Assembly: GCA_032622095.1 (NCBI GenBank)
Contig: CP136066.1
Span: 186,096,716 to 186,160,715, forward strand
Source: Siphonodentalium dalli
Taxonomy: Eukaryota; Mollusca; Scaphopoda; Gadilida; Siphonodentaliidae
Direction: 5' to 3'
Length of the DNA stretch: 64,000 bases
Shown: piece by piece, positions 33,873 to 47,800 of the stretch
Position numbering within the stretch: position 1 is the stretch's first letter
Layout of the letters: each line of letters opens with the position of its first letter
Notes under the pieces: model-generated
Told to the model about the DNA's origin: nothing
Databases searched by the model: none
What the model saw: only the letters and a program-made list of their open reading frames with translations
Program-made: the position numbers and the translations under genes

Positions 33873-34635
33873 ACAAAAATTCTACCAAAAGTACAAAAAT
33901 ATCACATTTTTGGTTTAAAGATAACAAATTCCCCAATAAATAATTACTGGTTGGTATATCAAGCTATATATATGAGAGCAATTTCAATCTATATGTGGTG
34001 GAAAAAACTATTGTCGTGCCAGGCATGAAATTTCCAATTTGAACATTTTGACCAAACCCTTTTTGGCCGGGCTTTTCTGCACACAGTAGAGATCTTTCGC
34101 AAAATCATGAATACGATTACGGATATGGACAATATCCTGCCAGTATACTGCCAAAATTCGGTCTTTACGCGCGAGGGTTCTTATGTGATACGAAATATAC
34201 CCCATTCAGCTTAATTATGTGCAGATGTGTTAAGGATGTGCCACCGGTCCTGCTTGGGGACGCTCTAACATTATCCGTGTGGTGTATACCACACGGATGA
34301 GAACGTGGTATCTGAAAGAGACACAGATTACTTTTTCTATCAAATATATGTGTAACTGAATATAGTGGACATATGCCATCTCACCAAATAACCATCGTAG
34401 GTAAATTGTGATGGTGTCCACCTTACTAGGATAATATATCCTACCCGTAATCGTAATAGTGATTTTGCGAGCGGTCTCTCTTATCTGAATATTACAGCTA
34501 ACGAATAATAACAAGTGTTTTACGTATAATTCCAACTTGAACTTCCGCGAGTGTTTGTAGGATTATAGTGTTTTGTAAGATATTGAAAGGTTTGAGCAAA
34601 TATTAGTTTTACAATCACTGACTTGTGGAGTATAT

Positions 34636-34793
34636 ACACAGAACGACACGATGTGTAAAAGGTTTTGTCGATACGGCACTCGTACTGTCGCGGAAGAATA
34701 TAACGAGAGGCGCTTGCGCCTCGAGTTCTATCCTTCCGCGACAGCACGAGTGCCGTATCGACAAACCCATTTACACATCGTGTCGTTCTGTGT
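34636..34793. mobile_element. Near-perfect foldback, 158 bp
   Basis: ACACAGAACGACACGATGTG is mirrored at the right end, with further arms TCGATACGGCACTCGT and TGTCGCGGAAG; the centre is GAGGCGCTTGCGCCTC. Confidence 0.9.
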
Positions 34794-34950
34794 TTATTAC
34801 ACGCTTCGCGTCCTAGAATCCGTGCATTAAAAATACAGCATTAGAAGGTTTGTGTAGGCTCATACATGGCGTGTTTGTCATGTGTGATGATTCCTTTATT
34901 TAAATAGTTCCAGTTTCATGGTTGATGCGTCATTTTACGCCAACGAGATG

Positions 34951-34974
34951 CGTATGGAACGTACGTTCCATACG
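34951..34974. repeat. Perfect 24-bp palindrome
   Basis: CGTATGGAACGT followed by its exact reverse complement ACGTTCCATACG. Isolated; function unknown. Confidence 0.9.
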
Positions 34975-35281
34975 GATTTGTAAATATGGAACAGCAATAA
35001 CACTGTAATTCTAGGAACAAGCGTGTAATAAATATTTAATTGCAACTCGGCAAAACGGTTGAATGTGGATTTTTTAAACACAGTTTTTCGTTTAATTTAT
35101 CACTAGCACGAGTTTCCTAGTACAATGCCAAGCAAAGTACCAGTGTGTATTCGTGAATGCAGCATTGTGTGAATATCTTGAGGAATCCCCACTCACAGGG
35201 ACATGGGACGGGAAGGGACTGGTGGTGTCTCGCCCCCTCCACCAACTTTGATAAACATTATTCAGTTGGAAAGTTCATTAA

Positions 35282-35615
35282 AGGGGTACTGTACACTAAA
35301 TCCGGCCATTTTTACGACCATCTTCTTTTATAATCAACAGAATATATGCAACAAATGAACGAATTTGAGCCATGGATGAGTGCAAAAAACACTCATGTGC
35401 TCTATGTATGATGCAAACAACATGGTAATTATAATGAAAATGAATTTATGACTTCATTTTCATTATAACTACCATGTTGTTTGTATTGTTCAAACGGTAA
35501 ATGAGTGTATTTTGCACTCATCCATGGCCCAACTTCATTCAGTTGTTGCATATATTCTGTTGAGTATAAAAGAAGATGGTCCCAAAAATGGCTGGATTTA
35601 GTGTACAGTACCCCT
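35282..35615. mobile_element. TTAA-flanked foldback MITE, 334 bp
   Basis: TTAA at 35278-35281 and 35616-35619. The ends AGGGGTACTGTACACTAAAT are exact inverted repeats and pairing continues through most of the element (ATGGATGAGTGCA, CATTTTCATTATAA). TTAA target duplication is the hallmark of piggyBac-type transposition. Confidence 0.85.
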
Positions 35616-35859
35616 TTAAACAGTATATATATGACAGTATATACTTTAGACCAAATGTATATAAGGGTGTGATACTGTGTGCCACTTTAGAAATTTTAAA
35701 CAGTTAGAAAGCTTTTGGTATCGTTTGACCCGCCCCCTCCACCAACGGACTTGTTGTGTCAGCTGAACTGATTCTTATAAAATGTATTAGTCTGAGACTG
35801 CAGAGATTCAAACTTTGAACGGTAAGACAAACTACTGATTAACATAGGTTTAATGTTTG

Positions 35860-36586
35860 CAATATTTACAATGTTATTCACCAATTTTACAACACAGCAT
35901 CAAACATTCAACATACATACATGAAAATACATCTATATTACATAATCATATAACATCGTCATAGTGGTGGATTTATGATGGAATTCATTAAAGAATTGCT
36001 ACGAAATGTTACATAGCAATATCAAGTTCTATATTATTAAATAGCAACAGATGTAAGACAGCTATATGTTTGTGTTTATAACATATTAGTGCTGTAGTTG
36101 TGTTTGAATTCGTGAAAAGTCACAATGAAATCTTGTAGGAAAAAAACAAAAAACAAAAAACAAAATCTTGAATAAAAAAATAAAGATTTTGTTGCAAAGA
36201 AAACAAAAATGCGAAAAGTGGAATACATATAATGCAGGGTGTAGTCATATATGTTAGAACTCTATGCTATTCAATACTCTTGTATATAGCTAGCTTCCTG
36301 TATTACCAAATGTGGCATTCGCTTAAAGGCATATTAAGCACAACGTTTCTTCTATACATTTTATTTTGACCTATTGGTGAGCATTGTATCTAAGGATCTC
36401 TATGATTATCAATACATGACACATTCAGCTTTTGGTGAAATCTTAAATACCTCGTTTTATTTGTTTATTTCATAAGTTCAGAAGGATTCCTCTTAACATG
36501 GTGAAAATATTTTAGACACAATCAAACGCGCGAATAGTTAACTTCTGTTTTCTTTAACTATTTTCTTACTAAATACTCATTGACGA
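35860..36586. repeat. Leader sequence in front of the satellite, copy 1
   Basis: Landmarks in order: ACATACATACATGAAAATAC, GAATTCATTAAAGAATTGCT, TTTATAACATATTAGTGCTG, CACAATGAAATCTTGTAG, ATGTGGCATTCGCTTAAAGG, ACACATTCAGCTTTTGGTGA, CTCATTGACGAGTAGT. The same order recurs at 38.18-39.79 kb. Confidence 0.75.
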
Positions 36587-38180
36587 GTAGTCCAAAGGGC
36601 ATGTTCAGATGATAACTTCAACACGCAGACATGAGCCGTATAGTCCGTTTGTTGCACTTATTATCTGAACGGGGTAGTTCGAAGGGGATGTAATGCTCAA
36701 ATGACATGTTCAAAACGGTCATGTGCCTTATAGTATGTTTGTTGCACTTATTATCTGAACGGGGTATAGTTCAAAGGGAATGCAATGCTCAAATGACATG
36801 TTCAAAACGGTCATGTGCCTTATAGTCTGTTTTTTAAACTTATTATCTTAATACGTCCAAACAATGAATTGGAATCCTTCTGCACTTGTGTTAGTTGTGG
36901 TCTACTCGTATGTCCTGAACAAACCTCCAGAATAATGAAGGCTCGACCATTCCAATGTGCGCTTATATAATACGCTGATATAACTGCTGGGAGAATCCAT
37001 CTCGACCAGATAATAAGTTCAACAAACCGTCATGGGCCGCATAGGCCGTTTGTTGAACTTATTTTCTGAACATTTTTCTTCAATGAATAGGAATCCTTCC
37101 GCACTTGTATTTCATGAACAACCCTCCAGATGAATTATAGACCATTCCAATGTACGCTTATAACAGATGTGAGAATCCATCTCGTTCAGATAATAAGTTC
37201 AACAAACGGTCATGGGCCGCATAGGCCGTTTGTTGAACTTATTTTCTGAACATTTTTCTTCAATGAATAGGAATCCTTCCGCACTTGAATTTCTCGAACA
37301 ACCCTCGAGATTAATTATAGACCATTCCAATGTACGCTTATAACTGATGGGAGAATCCGTCTCGTTCAGATAATAAGTTCAACAAACGGTCATGGGCCGC
37401 ATAGGCCGTTTGTTGAACTTATTTTCTGAACATTTTTCTTCAATGAATAGGAATCCTTCCGCACTTGAATTTCTCGAACAACCCTCGAGATTAATTATAG
37501 ACCATTCCAATGTACGCTTATAACTGATGGGAGAATCCGTCTCGTTCAGATAATAAGTTCAACAAACGGTCATGGGCCGCATAGGCCGTTTGTTGAACTT
37601 ATTTACTGAAAATTTGTCACAAAAGAATAGGAATACTTTGGCAGTTGTATTTTCTGAACAACCCTCAAGATGAATTATAGATCATTCCAATGTCCGCTTT
37701 TATAGCTGTTGGGGAAATCCATCTCCGTCAGATAATAATTTAGTCCAACAAGCCGTCATGGACCGCATATATAGGCTGTTTGTGGAACTTATTATCTGAA
37801 CATTTTCACCAAATGAATAGGAATCCTTCTGCACGCGTATTACCTGTGTTCAGAAAGTAAGTTCAACAAAAACTCATGGGCCGCATAGACAGTTTGTTGA
37901 ATTTATTTTCTGAACATTTTCAACAATACATAGGAATCCTTCTGCACGCGAATTACCTGTCGTCTATACTTGTATTTCATGAATAACCCTCCAAATGAAT
38001 TACAGACCATTCCAATTTACGCTTATAACTGGTGGGAGAATCCATCTCGTCCAGATAATTAGTTCAACAAACGGTCATGGGCCGCATAGGCCGTTTGTTG
38101 AACTTATTTTCTGAACATTTTTCACCAACGAATATGAATCCTTCTGCACTCGTATACATATTTCCTGAATTATAGACCAT
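36587..38180. repeat. Satellite array, block 1
   Basis: Starts with diverged cassettes (GAGCCGTATAGTCCGTTTGT) and becomes regular at 37.0-37.6 kb, where cassette-bearing monomers repeat at exactly 180 bp (same phase at 37201, 37381, 37561). The monomer reads through GGAATCCTTC(T/C)GCACTTG, GAATTATAGACCATTCCAAT, GTACGCTTATA, GAGAATCCATCTCG, then the palindrome. Confidence 0.95.
37191..37239. repeat. Type example of the satellite palindromic cassette
   Basis: Arm AATAAGTTCAACAAACGG, loop TCATGGGCCGCATAGG, arm CCGTTTGTTGAACTTATT: 18-bp perfect arms and a 16-base loop. Pairing extends outward through GTTCAGAT / TTCTGAAC with one mismatch, to about 26 bp. The loop is conserved in most of the roughly seventy copies between 36.6 and 61.9 kb. 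Confidence 0.95.
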
Positions 38181-38700
38181 TCCATACAACATATCACCAA
38201 TCAATCTATATACATACACCAAAATACATATATTACAGATTCATATAACAAAATTATAGTGCTGCACATGTGTTTAAATTCATTCAAGAATTGCAACGAA
38301 AATTTACACAATATCAATTTCTATATTTTAAAGATGGTCTGTCTCTTCCGGGCCACAATTTCAACAACAACATTTTTGTTATATATATCAAGAATACAAA
38401 TAGCTAATTTGTGAATAAAATACAGAAAAAACTGAAGATTGGCTGTCTTATTTGTCTATAAAGGCATAATAAAGTGGTTTATTTCGATTGCAATTCGCGG
38501 CAAATCTCTTAACTGTTTTGCAATTTGCCTTGATTGCCAAAACGACAGAGTGATCTCTCTTGGTAAGCGTCTGGTACGCTTCGAAAGTATTCGCGCGGAT
38601 TTCATTTATAAAATTAGCCACTAAAACTGCCGCACGAATGTAATAAGAAATGTTAATCCGTGCATGACACGAGCTGTGCTGGTGCAGCAGTAAAAACCAT

Positions 38701-38798
38701 GTGCCAGTGCATTCTCGTATATATGCGAGTCTCCCATAGGCTTACACGGTCAAGGTAAATATGGGCGACTCGCATATATAAGAGAATACATTGGTACA
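38701..38798. repeat. Foldback, same family as 15.09 kb
   Basis: GCATTCTCGTATATATGCGAG is mirrored by CTCGCATATATAAGAGAAT; flanking CTCCAGTCAT and AAGGGTTA match the flanks of the 15.09-kb copy. Confidence 0.65.
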
Positions 38799-39160
38799 GG
38801 GTATTCGCAAAATTTCAGGAATCTCCAGTCATAAAAGGTTAGACTACCCTTATGGAGCCCCCCACAGACACGAGCAGACGACATTCAGTAATACAAGCTG
38901 CCACCTGTATGGGGCTCCCTACAGGAAGCTCCAGTCATGGAAGGGTTAAACAATAATGATATTAAATAATAGAAGTTTTTTCGGGACAGGTGTCCTAGAA
39001 TCATATCTATTATTTTATAACCTTTAATATTTATAAAAGTTGCTGGGAAGAGATAGACCATCTTTAAATATTTGGTATCAGAGTATGCCATATCCAGGGA
39101 TGTTAGATAGCTATATTCATGTGTTTATAACATATTAGTAGTTGCTGTAATTATGCTTAA

Positions 39161-39387
39161 AGGTGTAATGTATACTAAATCCGGCCATCTCCTTTTCTAC
39201 TCAACATAATATTGGAGTCATAAATTAATTTTCATTATAATTAGTATGTTGTTTGAATCGTTCATAGGGCACATGAGTGTATTTTGTACTTATTCATGGC
39301 TCAAATTAATTCATTTGTTGCATATATTCTGTTGAGTATAAAAGGAGATGGTCCCATATATGACCGGATTTGGTGTACAGTATCTCT
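39161..39387. mobile_element. TTAA-flanked MITE, second copy
   Basis: TTAA at 39157-39160 and 39388-39391; ends AGGTGTAATGTATACTAAAT and GATTTGGTGTACAGTATCTC are diverged versions of the 35282 element. Leader copy 1 shows the corresponding unfilled site at about 36108 (TTGAATTCGTGAA). Confidence 0.8.
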
Positions 39388-40009
39388 TTAAATTCGTGAA
39401 GATTCACAATGAAATCGTGTAGAACAAAAACAATTTTTCTTTTTTATAGCAAGAACAGAAATCAGAACAGTGGAGTACATGTATGCAGGGTATAATCATA
39501 TAAGACATATGTGTTAGAAAGCTATGCTATTATAGTCTGTTATACAGGTTCCCGTATGACTCAATGTGGCATTCGCTTAAAGAAATATTAAACAAAAAGG
39601 TTGGGGCTTCTATAAATTTTATTTTGTCAGTATTGTATCTAAATATCTTAATGATTATCAACCATTGGCACATTCAGCTTTTGGTGAAATTTTTATAATT
39701 ATCTACCTCTTCCCATATGTTTGTTTTCTCAGTCCAGAACAATGAAACGCGCAAATATTTAACTTCTCTGTTGCTTGACCGTGTCCTTACTAAAAACTCA
39801 TTGACGAGTAGTTCAGAGGGAATGATCAGTTCAACAAACAGTCATTTGCCGTATAGTTCGTTTGTTGGACTTATTATTTGAACAATTTCCACCAATGAAT
39901 AGTAATCATTCTGCACGTTTATTAACTGTCGTCTGCTTGTATTTCCTCAACAACCCACCAGATGAATTATATTATAGACCATTATAATGTACGCTTTTAT
40001 AATACGCTT

Positions 40010-40338
40010 TTATCACATAATTTGGCCATAAAAGCAGTTTCATAATTATCGGTAATAGACACGTTTAATATCAGCGCGTGCGATGACGTCACGGCGTTCT
40101 TCAAATAACTTGCGATCGCTGTAGTTTATGATTGTTGTTTTCGATGAATATTGCGCGTTGCTTCGGGTTTATTTGATCATGTGATAAAAGGTATCTCACA
40201 CTCGTCCTATTTTATACGTAATTTATCAACCTCGTCCTCTAAATTCTATTTGAGCCTCGGTAAACCTCGGCTCAAATCGAATTTAGTGAACTCGGTTGAT
40301 AAATTCCGTATAAAATAGAAACTCATGTGAGATCCTCT
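40010..40338. mobile_element. Foldback element inserted in the satellite
   Basis: Satellite stops at ATACGCTTTTA and resumes at ATATATAACTGGCGGGAG. The right half is a long hairpin: GGTATCTCACACTCGTCC and TTCTATTTGAGCC are mirrored around TCGGTAAACCTC to GTGAGATCC. The left half contains ATGACGTCACGGCG. Confidence 0.75.
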
Positions 40339-43300
40339 ATATATAACTGGCGGGAGAATCCATCTCGTTCGGAGAAGATGTTCAACAAACGGTCATGGGC
40401 CGCATAGGCCGTTTTTTAAACTTATTTTCTCAACATTTTTCGACAATCCATAGGAATCCTTCTGGACTTGTATTTCTCGAACATCCCCCAAATGAAATAT
40501 AGACCATTCCAACGTACGCGTATGTAACAGGCGAGGAATCCATCTCCTCAGATAATAAGTTCAACAAACGGTCATGGGCCGCATAGGCCGTTTGTTGAAC
40601 TTATTTTCTGAACATTTCTCAACAATTCATAGAATTCTTCTGCACTTGTATTTCGTGAGTAACCCGCCAGCTGAATTATAGTCCTTTCCAATGTTCGCTA
40701 ATATAATAATCATATATAACTGGTGTGAGAATGTATCCCGTTCAGATGAGTTCAAGAAACAGCCATACGACATACAGTCAGTTCGTTGAACTTATTTTCT
40801 GAACAGTTTTTAACAATGCATAGGAATTATTCTGCACTTGTGTTTCCTCAACAAATCCCCTGATGAATTGTAGACCATTCCAATATGCGCTTACATAATA
40901 CTCTTATAACTTGTGGGAGTATCTATCGCGTTTAGAATTCTTCTGCGCTTGTAATTCTTGAATAACCCTCCAGGTTGAACTGATTATCTGAAAAAATTTC
41001 GCCAATTAATTAGAATCCTTCTACACTTGTGTTTCACGAACACCACTCCAGATGATATCTAGACCATTCCAATCTACGCTTATATAATATCTCGAAATTA
41101 TTATCTGATTTTTTTCCTCGCAATTAATAGGAACCCTTCTGCACTTGTATTTCATGAGCACCCATCCAGATTAATTATAGACCATTCCAATGTTCACTTA
41201 TATAATACCAGTTGAAGTTACACTCTGAACATGTTTCGCCAATTGAAAGGAATCCTTCTGCACTTGTATTTCATGAAGAACCCTCCAGGTGAATTATAGA
41301 CCATTCCAATGTACGTACGCTTATATAACTGGTGGGGGAATAGGCCGTATAGGCCGTTTGTTGAACTTATTTTCTGAACATTGTTCACCAAATGATTAGG
41401 AATCCGTCTACACTTGTATTTCATGAACAACCCTTCGAATGAATTATAGACCATTCAAATGTTCGCTAATATAATACCCTTTATATATAACTACCATCCC
41501 GTTCAGATAATAAGTTCAAAACAATACATTGGAATCCTTTCGCAATTGCATTTCATGAACAAACTCCAGATTAATTATATACCATTCCGATTTACGTTTA
41601 TATAATACGAGTTGAACTTGTTATCTGAACATTTTTGCCATATAATAAAAATCGATCTGCACTTTTATTTTACGAACACCCCTACAAAATGAATTACAGA
41701 CCATTCCAATTTACGCTTATTTCATACACTTAAATAACTGCTGGGAGAATCCATCTCGTTCAGATAATAAGTTCAACAAAAGGTCATGGGCCGCATAGGC
41801 CGTTTGCTGAACTTATTTTCTGAACATGTTTCATCAAATGAAAAGGAATCCTTCCTCACTTGTATTTCATGAACAATCATCCAGATGTATTATAGACCAA
41901 TCCAATGTACGTTTATATAATAGCAGTTGAATATATTATCTGAATTTTTTTGGGCAATTAATACGAATCATTCTGCACTTGCATTCATGAGCACCGCTCC
42001 AGATGACCATTCCAATGTTCGCTTAAATAATAGTTATAATTCATCTCGTTCAGATAATAAGTTCAACATTTTTTCTCCAGATGAATAGGAATCTTTCCTC
42101 ACTTGTATTTCATGAATAACTGCCGGATGAATTATAGACCATTCCAATGTACGCTTATATAAAACAAGTTGAACTTATAATCCAAACATTTATCACCAAT
42201 TAATAGGAATCCTTCTGCGCTTGTATTTCACGAACACCCATCCAGATGAGTTATAGATAATTCCAATTTAAGCATAAATAACTGGTGGGAGAATCCATCT
42301 CGTTCAGATAATAAGTTCAACAAACGGTCATGGACCGCATATGACGTTTGTTTAACTTATTTTCTGAACATATTTCACCAAATGAACAGGAATGATTCTG
42401 CACTTGAATTTCAGGACCCCACCCCCCCCCCCCCCCCCCGATGTATTATAGACCAATCCAATGTACGGTTATTTAAAACTAGTTGAACTTATTATCTGAA
42501 CAATTAATAAGAATCCTTCTGCACTTGTATTTCATGAACACCCCTCCAGATGAATTATAAACCATTCGAATTTGCGCTTAAGTAACTTGTGGGAGAATCC
42601 ATCTCGTTCAGATAATAACTTCAACATTTTTTCTCCAGATGAATAGGAATCTTTCCTCACTTGTATTTCATGAATAACTCCCAGATGAATTATAGACCAT
42701 TCCAATTTCCAATGTACGCTTATATAAAACAAGTTGAACTTATTATCCAACCATTTATCGCCAATTAATAGGAATCCTTCTGCGCTTGTATTTCACGAAC
42801 ACCCCTCCAGATGAATTATATACCATTCCAATTTACGCATAAATAACTGGTGGGAGAATCCATCTCAATCAGATAATAAGTTCAACAAACGGTCATGGGC
42901 CGCATAGGCCATTTGTTGAACTTATTTTCTGAACATTTTTCATCAAATGAATACGAATCCATCCTCACTTATATTTCTTGAACAACACTCCAGATGAATT
43001 ACAGACCATTCCAATGTACGCTTATATAATACAAGTTAATCTTATTATCTGAACATATTTCGCCAATTAATAGGAATCCTTCCGCACTTGTATTTCACGA
43101 ACACCCATCCAGATTAATTATAATTCATTCCATTTTTACGCATAAATAACTGGTGGGAGAATCCATCTCAATCAGAGCATTTCTCCAAAACCAATAGGAA
43201 TCCTTCTGCAGCGATAATTCATGAACAACCCTCCAGATGAATTATATACCATTCCAATGTACGCTTATCTAAAACCAGTTGAACTTATTATCTGAACACT

Positions 43301-44196
43301 TTTCGACAATGAATAGGAATCCTTCGGCAACTGTATTTCATGAACGCCCCTACAGATGAATTATAGACCATTCTAATTTACGCTTAAATAACTGGTGAGA
43401 GAATCCATCTAAATCAGATAATATCTTCAACAAACGATCATGGGCCGCATAGGCCATTTGTTGAACTTATTTTCTGAAAATTATTCACCAAATAAATAAG
43501 AATCATTCCTCACTTGTATTTCGTGAACAACCCTCCAGAATTATTATAGACAATTCCAATTTACACTTAAATAACTGGTGGCAGAATCCATATCGTTCAG
43601 AGAATAAGTTCATCAAACGGTCATGTGCCGCTTAGGCCGTTTGTTGAACTTATTTTCTGAACATTATTCACCAAATGAATAGGAATCCATCCGCACTTTT
43701 ATTTCATGAACAACGCTCCAGATGAATTAAAGAACATTCCAATGTACGCTAATATAATATAGTTGAACTTATTATCCGAACATTTTCCGCCAATTAATAG
43801 GAATCCTTCGGCACCTGTATTTCATGAACGCCCCTCCAGATGAATTATAGACCATTCCAATTTACGCTTAAATTACAGGCGGGAGAATCCATCTCGTCCA
43901 GATAATATCAACAAACAGTCATGGGCCGCATAATTATGCTGTTTTTTGTTCCAATGTACGTTTATATAATACCAAGTGAACTTATTATATGATCATCTTT
44001 CGCCAATTAATAGGAATCCTTCGGCACTTGTATTTCTCGAATACCCAACCAGATGAATTATACTTCATTCCAATTTACGAATAAATAACTGGTGGCAGAA
44101 TCCAACTCGTTCAAATAATAAGTTCAACAAACGGTCATGGGCCGCATAGGCCGTTTGTTGAACTTATTTTCTGAACATTTTTCAACAATTCATAGG

Positions 44197-44812
44197 AAGA
44201 GCGTTTCATTTGCATATACATTATATATACACTTATCTCTATACAATTCATATTAGAATTGGGTCATTTTCCAGTTTAATCCCTCCATACACTGATAATG
44301 CAATTCGGGGTCCAGCCATATACATGTAACAGTCCTATTATAATTCCAAATGTTGTTATCCCGTATTTATGGTAAGTGCATTACTATTCATACAATTATG
44401 TACGATATGAGCATAGCTGTATTCACCACTAAATTTATCATCTGGCAGTACAGCCAATGTATAAGCATACACTTTTATTTACAAATAAGGAATTTTCCTG
44501 GCAGTACAATCAGGAAAGTCTATGTGTACGTTTTTACAATAATTCGTGCATAGTATCTTTTTTTGTGTATTGCTTGGTGTGTGGCCCTCGTGGTATTCCT
44601 ATCCCTATGATTTAAGCTTGCTGAACGGTTTGACTGGTACGCTGCCATTCTATACTTATTCTACATTTATGTTGACATTCAAAATTGTCCGTGTGGCGCT
44701 TCGGAATGTGTACCTAGGTTTATTACGCACCTTTGTCCATGTTACCGAAGACGGGTTTACCCCTATACTCTACGGTGTCCCCCCCCCCCCCCCTGGATCT
44801 CTATATTGCTAC
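44197..44812. other. Non-satellite insertion, about 615 bp
   Basis: Satellite breaks after TTCATAGGAAG and resumes at CTACAACTGGTGGCAG. The interior holds a 15-base C tract (44779-44793) and frames with no known domain. No inverted ends were seen; origin unknown. Confidence 0.5.
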
Positions 44813-47800
44813 AACTGGTGGCAGAATCCACCTCAATCAGATAATAAGTTCAACAAACGGTCATGGGCCGCATAGGCCGTTTGTTGAACTTATTTTGTGA
44901 ACATTTTCTCCAAACCAATAGATATCCTTCTGCAGCGGTAATTCACGAACAACCATCCAGATGAGTTATATACCATTCGAATGTAGGCTTATTTAAACCC
45001 AGTTGAACTTATTATTTGAACACTTTTTGGCAATTAATAGGAATTCTTCTGCACTTATATTTCCCCAAAAATCCTCCCTATGAATTATAGACCATTCCAA
45101 AGTACGCTTATTTAAAACTAGTTGAACTTATTACCTAAACATTTTCGCCAAATAATAGGAATCATTCGGCACTTGTATTTCATGAACGCCCCTCCAGATG
45201 AATTATAGACCATTCCAATATACGCATAAATAACTGGTGGGAGAATCCATCTCAATCAGATAATAAGTTCAACAATCTGTCATGGGCCGCATAGGACGTT
45301 TGTTGAACTTATTTTCTGAACATTTTTCACCAAATGAATAGGAATCCATCCTAACTTATATCTCATGAACAACCATCCAGATGTACGCTTACATAAAACC
45401 ATTTGAACTTATTTGTCTGAACATCTTTCGCCAATTAATAGGAATCATTCTGCACTTGTGTTTCACGAACACACCTGAAGATCAATTATAGTTCATTTAA
45501 ATTTCCTCATAAATAACTGGTGGCAGAATCCATCTCGTTCAGGTAATAAGTTCAACAAACGGACATGGGCCGCATAGGCCGTTTGTTGAACTTATTTTAT
45601 GAACATTTTCTCCAAATCAATAGAAATCCTACTACAGTGGTAATTCACGAACAACCATCCAGATGAATTATATACCATTCCAATGTACGCTTATATAATA
45701 CCAGTTGAATTTATTATCTGAACACTTTACGACAAATAATAGGAATCCTTCGGCACTTGTATTTCATGAACGCCCCTCCAGATGAATTATAGACCATTCC
45801 AATTTACGCTTTATAAACTGGTGGGAGAATCATCTCAATCAGATAATAAGTTCAACAAAGGGTCATGGGCCGCATAGGCCGTTTTTGGAAATTATTTTCT
45901 GAAAATTAATCACCAAATGAATAGGAATCCTACCTCACTTGTATTTCACGAACAACCCTCCAGATTTATTATAGACCATTCCATTGTACGCTTATATAAT
46001 ACTAGTTGAACTTATTATGCGAACATTTTCCGCCAATTAATGGGATCCTTCTGCACTTGTATTGCACGATCACCATTCCAGATGAATTACAAACCATTCC
46101 AATTTACGCATAAATAACTGGTGGCAGAATCCATCTTGTTCAGAGAATAAGTTCAACAAACGGTCATGGGCCGCATAGGACGTTTGTTGAACTTATTTTC
46201 TGAACATTTTTCATCAAATGAATAGGAATCCTTCCTCACTTGTATTAACAACACTCCAGATGTATTATAGACCATTCAAATGTACGCTTATATAATTAAT
46301 ACCAATTGAACTTGTTATCTGAACATCTTTCGCCAATTGATAGGAATCCTTCTGCACTTTTATATGAATTATACTTCATTCCAATTTACTCACAAATAAC
46401 TGGTGGCAGAATCCACCCCGTCTAACGCTAATATGATACTATTTGAACTTATTATCCGAACATTTTCCGCCAATTAATATGCATCCTTCGGCACTTGTAT
46501 TTCACGATCACCCATCCAGATAAATTATAGACCATTCCAATTTACGCTTAAATTACAGGTGGCAGAATCCATCTCGTCCAGAGAATAAGTTCAACAAACT
46601 GTCATGGGCCGCATAGGCCGTTTGTTGAATTTATTTTCTGAAAATGTTCACCAAATGAATAGGAATCCATCCTAACATATTTCATGAACAACCCTCCAGA
46701 TGAATTATAGACCATTCCAATGTACGCCTATATAAAACCAGTTAAACTTATTATCTGAACATCTTTCGCTAATTATGAGGAATCCTGCTACACTTGTATT
46801 TCACGATCACCCCTCCAGATGAATTAAAAACCATCCCCATGTACGCTCAAATAATTGGTGGCAGAATCCATCTCGTTCAGATAATAAGTTCAACAAACAG
46901 TCATGGGCAGCATAGGCCGTTTGTTGAACTTATTTTGTGAACATTTTCTCCAAACCAATAGATATCCTTCCAGCAGTAACATACGAACAACCATCCAGAT
47001 GAGTTATATACCATTCGAATGTACGCTTATTTAAAACCAGTTGAACTTATTATCTGAACACTTCTCGGCAAGTAATAGGAATCATTCTGCACTTATATTT
47101 CGTGAAAAATCCTCCCTATGAATTATAGACCATTCCAATGTACGCTTATTTAAAACCAGTTGAACTTATTACGTAAACATCTTTCACCAGTTAATAGGAA
47201 TCCATCCGCACTTGTATTTCCTGAACATCCCTCCAGATGAATTATAGACCATTCCAATTTACGCTTAAATAACGGTGGTGAATTATAGACCATTCCGATG
47301 TACGTTTATATAATACCAGTTGAATATATTATCTGGAAATTTTTTGCCAACAAATACGAATAATTCTGCACTTGCATGCATGAGCACCCCTTCAGATGAG
47401 TTATAGACCATTCCAATGTTCGCTTAAATAACTGGCGGCATAATCCATCTCGTCCAGATAATGAGCTCAACAAACGGTCATGGGCCGCATAGGCCGTTTG
47501 ATGAAATTATTTTCTGAACATATTTACCAAATGAATAGGAATCCCTCTACACTTCTACAACCCTCCAGGTGAATTATAGATCATTCCATTTACGCTTATG
47601 TAAGATCAGATAAGTTCAATAAACAGGCATAGGCCATATAGTCAGTTTGTTGCTCTTATTTAAAAAAAAAAAAATCGCCAATTAATAGGAATCCTTCAAC
47701 CCTTGTATTTCCTGAACACCCTCCAGATGATATATAGACCATTCCCATGTACGCTTACACAATACTCTTATAACTGCTGGGAGAATCCATCCCGTTCAGA

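Larger units (their letters stand above)
33873..35277. other. Non-coding stretch with small palindromes
   Basis: Includes ATCCGTGTGGT/ACCACACGGAT at 34273-34298 and the entries at 34636 and 34951. Fragments near 34015-34060 and 35215-35275 resemble the 3-kb repeat near 11.45 kb (GGCATGAAATTTCCAA, CCACCAACTTTG). Confidence 0.45.
38181..39792. repeat. Leader sequence, copy 2, carrying insertions
   Basis: Repeats the landmarks of 35860-36586 but is interrupted twice: by about 740 bp between 38345 and 39100, which contains a foldback and GACTGGAG-type MITE sequence, and by a TTAA MITE at 39161-39387. It is followed again by satellite. Confidence 0.7.

Noticed and set aside
33062-33936. Long frames of 224-267 residues on both strands
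   Set aside because: They translate the 30-bp minisatellite in several frames at once, a two-base deletion breaks them, and there is no supporting gene structure.
44546-44875. 109-residue frame
   Set aside because: Starts in an anonymous insertion, crosses a C tract and ends in satellite.
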